Source: Alectryocaccomicrobium faecavium (GTDB lineage Bacteria > Bacillota > Clostridia > Christensenellales > Aristaeellaceae). From it: a stretch of DNA of 9,407 nucleotides. Within the stretch, counting starts at the first letter, position 1. Each line of letters starts with the position of its first letter. A model generated the notes under the pieces. It was not told the DNA's origin, searched no databases, and worked only from the letters and a program-made list of their open reading frames with translations. Where the stretch lies: positions 1 to 9,407 of the forward strand of contig DVOT01000017.1 of the NCBI GenBank assembly GCA_018713425.1, given 5' to 3'. Of the stretch, positions 5,894 through 9,407 are shown piece by piece. A program made the translations under genes and the position numbers.

Positions 5894-7405
5894 GCGCTTT
5901 CTTTGGTACGGCAAGGCATCGAAACGGAGAGTCTGATTGGCTCGGAGGATACGCAGGTACTTCTGCGAGCGGAAGCAATGGTGAGCGGGGCAGGCCGCGA
6001 AGCAGTAAAGATTCTGATGGCGGACGCATACCTCGCCCTCGGCGCCGTGGAAGTGCAGGCGGATCGCGTCGTGCTGGACGGCACCGTTTATGCGCAGGCG
6101 GCATACCGCCTGGGCGATGAGGCATCTGTTCGCGCTCTTACAGCCCAGACGACGCTCAACCACGCGGTGGATATGGATGGCGCGATGGCGAAAATGATCG
6201 CCCGGGCCGAAGGTGTGGTGGAGCATGTGGATGCATCCTATGAAAACGGGCACATGATCTTTCGCATTGCTGTCCGGCTGCGCGTGAAGGTGCTGAATCT
6301 TTCGCCAGTGGAAGTGATCAACCAGATTTCTGGCGTAAACGGACTGGAGGTGAAATTCGCAGAGATCTGCTCCAACAAGCTCAGCGCGGAAGCGAATGCG
6401 GAGGCGCTTTTGCGCGAAGCCGTAACTTTGCCCGCGGCACTAGACGCGCGTTGCGCGTTGATGGATTGGTTTTCCACACAAATCGAGGACGTTTCGCGGG
6501 ATTTGGGCGGCGTGCGGGTGACGGGAAAAGTGCTGGTGGAAGCGCTCATTGCCAGCGGCGTCGCCGGGCGGCCCGTGGCGCTGGTGAAGTACGCCATGCC
6601 ATTCGATCAGTTGGTGGAATTGCCCGATTGGCTCACCGAAGACGTGAATGCAGCGGTGGAGGTTAAGCGGCTCATTAGCCAAGTCGACGAAGGCGGGCAA
6701 AACGATTCGACGCTCAAGTTGGAGGCGGAGCTGGCGGTGCATGTCTACGCCATGGGCAAAGATTGCGCCACGGCTTTGGTCGACGCGTATACCACCTCGG
6801 ATGCGGGAATCCACATCGAACAACAGGAAATTGAATTGTTATTGGGCATCAATCGCGTGGCCTGCCACGATAGCTATAAGAGCACCATGCTCTTGCCCGC
6901 TGGCGCTCCAGGAGTGGGCGCCGTGCTGGCGACGCGCGCCATTCCAACGTTGAGCGGCTTTGAATCCTTGGATGGGCATACCGTATTTGAAGGCATTTTG
7001 GAGGCCACTGCGCTGTACATGCCAGCCGGTTCCGATAAGCTGTGCGCCGCCACGGCAGAGTTGCCCTTTTCCTTGCATTGCCAGGGCGAATTGCCGCAAG
7101 ATGCCTGGATCAATGTGCGCGTAACCAACGCTGAGGCTAGCACGTTGATGAGCGACCGCCTAGAATTGCGCGCCACGTTGGAACTCGATGGGGAATCGCG
7201 CATCACGCAAAAAGTGACCATCGCCCAGGACGTTACGGAAACGGAAGCTCCCGCGCGCAAAACCGGCATCGTCATCGTGTGGCCGACGGCAGACGACGAC
7301 CTATGGAGCATTGGCAAGCGCTATAGGATTGCCAGCGACGCCATCCGGGAAATGAATGGCGGAGGTGAGACGGAAGCGGGAAAGGCGATTGTCGCGCGGC
7401 TATGA
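5891..7405 (+). CDS. SipL-like DUF3794 (SPOCS) and LysM domain protein
   Basis: This 504-residue protein (TTG start) has the architecture of SipL, the SpoIVA-interacting coat morphogenetic protein of Clostridia. The N-terminus (M/L)ALSLVRQGIETESLIGSEDTQ resembles the standard DUF3794 opening. Three SPOCS-like repeats can be drawn at about 25-105, 170-245 and 312-440. The C-terminus (about 459-503) is a LysM module with ADDDLWSIGKRYRIASDAI as its core; in SipL this domain contacts the SpoIVA ATPase that forms the coat basement layer on the forespore. The first repeat lacks the common VPDVKPD-type segment and has VSGAGREAVKIL there, so it is divergent. No signal peptide or membrane helix is visible, consistent with mother-cell cytosol. 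It is the last gene of a three-gene operon, 54 bp after the previous stop, and is followed by a terminator. Other DUF3794-LysM paralogues exist, so true SipL orthology is not proven. Confidence 0.87.
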   Translation: MALSLVRQGIETESLIGSEDTQVLLRAEAMVSGAGREAVKILMADAYLALGAVEVQADRVVLDGTVYAQAAYRLGDEASVRALTAQTTLNHAVDMDGAMAKMIARAEGVVEHVDASYENGHMIFRIAVRLRVKVLNLSPVEVINQISGVNGLEVKFAEICSNKLSAEANAEALLREAVTLPAALDARCALMDWFSTQIEDVSRDLGGVRVTGKVLVEALIASGVAGRPVALVKYAMPFDQLVELPDWLTEDVNAAVEVKRLISQVDEGGQNDSTLKLEAELAVHVYAMGKDCATALVDAYTTSDAGIHIEQQEIELLLGINRVACHDSYKSTMLLPAGAPGVGAVLATRAIPTLSGFESLDGHTVFEGILEATALYMPAGSDKLCAATAELPFSLHCQGELPQDAWINVRVTNAEASTLMSDRLELRATLELDGESRITQKVTIAQDVTETEAPARKTGIVIVWPTADDDLWSIGKRYRIASDAIREMNGGGETEAGKAIVARL

Positions 7406-7441
7406 TTCGCTAGGAACCATTTCTATTGTAAAATGGCTTGA

Positions 7442-7480
7442 AAAGGGGTTTGTACGTTTTTCGTGCAAACCCCTTTAAAA
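7442..7480 (+). terminator. Rho-independent terminator after the SipL-like operon
   Basis: The arms 7442-7456 and 7462-7476 pair over 15 bp (one G-U) around a 5-nt T loop, beginning 36 bp after the stop. The plus-strand T-tract is interrupted (TTTAAAACTTT), so termination may be less efficient than the stem suggests. Confidence 0.8.
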
Positions 7481-7510
7481 CTTTACGCAAATATTTCACC
7501 ATCCCATTGA

Positions 7511-7539
7511 TTGACAAAAAAGTGCAGGCGTGATAGACT
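7511..7539 (+). promoter_or_regulatory. Sigma-A promoter of the diguanylate cyclase gene
   Basis: A perfect TTGACA (7511-7516) is followed by a 17-bp spacer and TAGACT (7534-7539, four of six consensus bases). The transcript would start near 7546, almost at the ribosome binding site, leaving a very short leader. That makes a riboswitch in this leader unlikely. Confidence 0.85.
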
Positions 7540-7563
7540 AAGAAATGGAAGGGAGGGAAACAC

Positions 7564-8685
7564 GTGCTGACAAAGCTAAAAGATTTTTTTATCATTCCTT
7601 CAGCGATACAATCGGAGTTTCAGCAGGATTCCTTGCAGAAAAACAAGCTTTCCCTGTGGCTCATCAGCATAATGATTTTCGGCATGGAACTTTTTAACCT
7701 TGCGCGCGTTCTTTTTTTCAGCCAATCCGGGCTGGGGACATTGAACAACCTCATTTATTTTTCCATGTATTGCGTTCTCCTGCTGGGAGCTGCTTTTTCC
7801 CTTCTTCTGCAATACAAGTTGCGCACAGCATCGGTACGGGCGCAATATGGGGTGCAGATTGGTTCGGTGGCTTTCTTTTTCCTTTGGCACATTCTGCTCA
7901 ATGTTTATGATCTTATACGGGATCCCCAAGCCGAAAGCTATGTGTTCATCAGTGCGCTGGTGGGACTAGCGATGTTCATTCAAATGCCCGGGAAATGGAG
8001 CGCAATCTTTTTTGGCGCTGGATACGCGTTGTTTATGGCGTTATCCGGTTCCATGCTGGACGGCGGAACGGTCATTAACCTCACCATTATGACTTGCGTT
8101 GCTATGGCCATTACCATTACGCGTAGCCACCATACGGCGATAGAATTGGCCCAGCGCAAAGAAATCAATCGCATCAACGCCCATTTGCAGCTTCTGCTCA
8201 AAAAAGATCCTTTAACGGGCCTTTTGAATAAAAAGGCCTTCCAAGATTGTGCGGAGCGCGCGCTTAACACGCTCGCCGCGCCGGAATCACTTGCGCTTCT
8301 CATGATTGATATTGATGATTTTAAGCAGGTGAACGATCAATATGGGCACCCTTGCGGGGACTATGTCCTAGAACAAACCGCGCGAAAAATCCAGGAGGCT
8401 TTTCCAGACGCAAGTAGCATCGGTAGGATTGGCGGGGATGAATTTTCCGCGCTATTGCCTGCCGATAGAAATGTTCTTGCCCTCGAAAAGCGCGGAGTGC
8501 AATTTGCAAAAGAAACGCTCGAAATGTCCTGGCAAGGAAAACTGCTACAAATTCATTGCAGCATTGGCGTCGTTTGGGTGGGAACTGCAGGAATTTCCTA
8601 TGCGCGAGCCTATCAGGAGATGGACGACGCTTTGTATGAGGCGAAACAAAATGGCAAAAATTCCTGCTGCGTGCGGGAAATATAG
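7564..8685 (+). CDS. Membrane-bound diguanylate cyclase (GGDEF domain)
   Basis: This 373-residue integral membrane protein would make cyclic di-GMP from two GTP. The start is GTG 7564, with GGAAGGGAGGG (7547-7557) 6 bp upstream. About six membrane helices fill residues 31-187 (roughly 31-52, 61-83, 95-117, 125-140, 145-163, 168-187); this sensor matches no membrane sensor family I can name. A linker helix (188-212) leads to the catalytic domain with DPLTGLLNKKAF (215-226), IDIDDFKQVND (248-258) with the metal-binding Asp, and the intact RIGGDEF (288-294). The RxxD inhibitory site, normally five residues before GGDEF, is absent (PDAS), so product feedback at that site is not expected. There is no EAL or HD-GYP domain. 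It has its own sigma-A promoter and lies 21 bp before an alpha/beta hydrolase gene, with which it is probably cotranscribed. Confidence 0.93.
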   Translation: MLTKLKDFFIIPSAIQSEFQQDSLQKNKLSLWLISIMIFGMELFNLARVLFFSQSGLGTLNNLIYFSMYCVLLLGAAFSLLLQYKLRTASVRAQYGVQIGSVAFFFLWHILLNVYDLIRDPQAESYVFISALVGLAMFIQMPGKWSAIFFGAGYALFMALSGSMLDGGTVINLTIMTCVAMAITITRSHHTAIELAQRKEINRINAHLQLLLKKDPLTGLLNKKAFQDCAERALNTLAAPESLALLMIDIDDFKQVNDQYGHPCGDYVLEQTARKIQEAFPDASSIGRIGGDEFSALLPADRNVLALEKRGVQFAKETLEMSWQGKLLQIHCSIGVVWVGTAGISYARAYQEMDDALYEAKQNGKNSCCVREI

Positions 8686-8706
8686 AAGCATCCAGGGGAG
8701 GAAAAC

Positions 8707-9407
8707 ATGTACCAAAAAGCAGTGCAAAGCATTTATCAAGAAGAACGCAACGCGGGAAATGCGTATCGGGCGGAATATTGCAAAAGCATTTCTGCCCTGA
8801 TCGCTGACAAAAAGGAAGAAGCGCGCCAAGAAAGGGACTTATACGCTGGCGAAATCGCGCAAAACCGCGAGGCTTGCCGCGAAACCTTCAAGCGCACGTT
8901 AGGATGGCCGCTCACTTTGCCAGCGCAACGGGGCATACCCCGCACAAAGCAAACAGAGATTTTTGCCGATGCCAAGGTGCGGATTTGCCGGATGCAGTTC
9001 GAAATCTTCCCGAATTTTTGGTTTTACGGGTTGCGCTTTGAACACCTCAATGCGGGAAAACTCCCGCTCGTCATTTCTCAGCACGGCGGATTGGGTACGC
9101 CCGAGCTGTGCAGCAGTTTTTTCGGTAGCGCAAATTATAACGATATGACCTTGCGCATTTTTCAAAAAGGCGTGAACGTTTTCGCGCCTCAATTGCTTCT
9201 ATGGAAAGAGGGCGACTTTGGGGAAGATTCCCATCGCGCTGAAATAGATAACGACCTGCGGCGGCTGGGCGGCTCGATAGCGGCGCTGGAAATTCATTGC
9301 CTCTCGCGCTGCCTGGATTGGCTGGAAACGTGGGAGGGTTGCAATGGAACTTTTGGCATGATTGGCCTTTCTTACGGCGGTTTTTACGCGCTGTATACGG
9401 CGGCTGT
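8707..9407 (+). CDS. Alpha/beta hydrolase (esterase/peptidase type), 5' part
   Basis: The gene starts at ATG 8707 with GGGGAGG (8695-8701) 5 bp upstream and is still open at the window end, showing 233 residues. The first 70 or so residues form a charged helical region ending in FKRTLGWPL. The alpha/beta hydrolase fold then begins, with HGG (126-128) as the oxyanion-hole segment, FAPQLLLW after the next strand, and the nucleophile elbow IGLSYGGFYALY (219-230), Ser222 being the predicted nucleophile. The acid and His of the triad lie beyond the window. I recall similar proteins annotated as dienelactone-hydrolase or acetylxylan-esterase-like; the substrate is unknown. There is no signal peptide, so it is probably cytoplasmic. 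It has no promoter of its own in the 21-bp gap after the cyclase gene. Confidence 0.87.
   Translation, partial: MYQKAVQSIYQEERNAGNAYRAEYCKSISALIADKKEEARQERDLYAGEIAQNREACRETFKRTLGWPLTLPAQRGIPRTKQTEIFADAKVRICRMQFEIFPNFWFYGLRFEHLNAGKLPLVISQHGGLGTPELCSSFFGSANYNDMTLRIFQKGVNVFAPQLLLWKEGDFGEDSHRAEIDNDLRRLGGSIAALEIHCLSRCLDWLETWEGCNGTFGMIGLSYGGFYALYTAA

Noticed and set aside
7406..7563. A riboswitch or small RNA in the gap before the diguanylate cyclase
   Set aside because: The gap is explained by a terminator hairpin and a promoter whose transcript begins only about 18 bp before the start codon, leaving no room for an aptamer.

Overview
The window looks like chromosomal DNA of a spore-forming, Gram-positive Clostridia-type bacterium. 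The evidence is strong purine-rich Shine-Dalgarno sites before most genes, GTG and TTG starts, a moderately GC-rich coding style, a SipL/DUF3794-LysM spore-coat-type protein, and a Thr/Pro/Ala-rich extracytoplasmic tail typical of this group. A Christensenellales- or Oscillospirales-like lineage is my guess from protein style; no rRNA or other decisive marker is present.

Region 1 (1-1779, + strand) holds two tandem Gfo/Idh/MocA-family oxidoreductases, the first cut by the window edge. They form one operon closed by a strong hairpin terminator. Region 2 (1841-3627, - strand) holds one convergent gene for a very acidic, low-complexity, single-pass membrane protein. It has its own terminator, an extended -10 promoter, and an unexpected in-frame internal start with an excellent ribosome binding site. 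Region 3 (3628-3774) is a divergent intergenic region with a 12-bp direct repeat spaced 30 bp apart.

Region 4 (3775-7405, + strand) is a compact three-gene operon: a Pro/Gln-rich small protein, a protein with two conserved-looking domains bracketing a long acidic linker, and a SipL-like DUF3794 (SPOCS)-LysM protein that I start at a TTG codon. By family knowledge the last gene points to spore coat assembly, where SipL tethers the SpoIVA coat basement layer. The two preceding genes are candidates for uncharacterised partners. The operon ends in a 15-bp-stem hairpin.

Region 5 (7511-9407, + strand) starts from a textbook sigma-A promoter. It encodes a six-helix membrane diguanylate cyclase (GGDEF) followed 21 bp later by an alpha/beta hydrolase that runs off the window.

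No RNA genes, CRISPR arrays, insertion sequences or phage genes were seen. The most interesting part is the divergent pair of regions 2 and 4: two adjacent, opposite loci encoding acidic low-complexity proteins, with a repeated site between them and a short shared KHD-centred motif.
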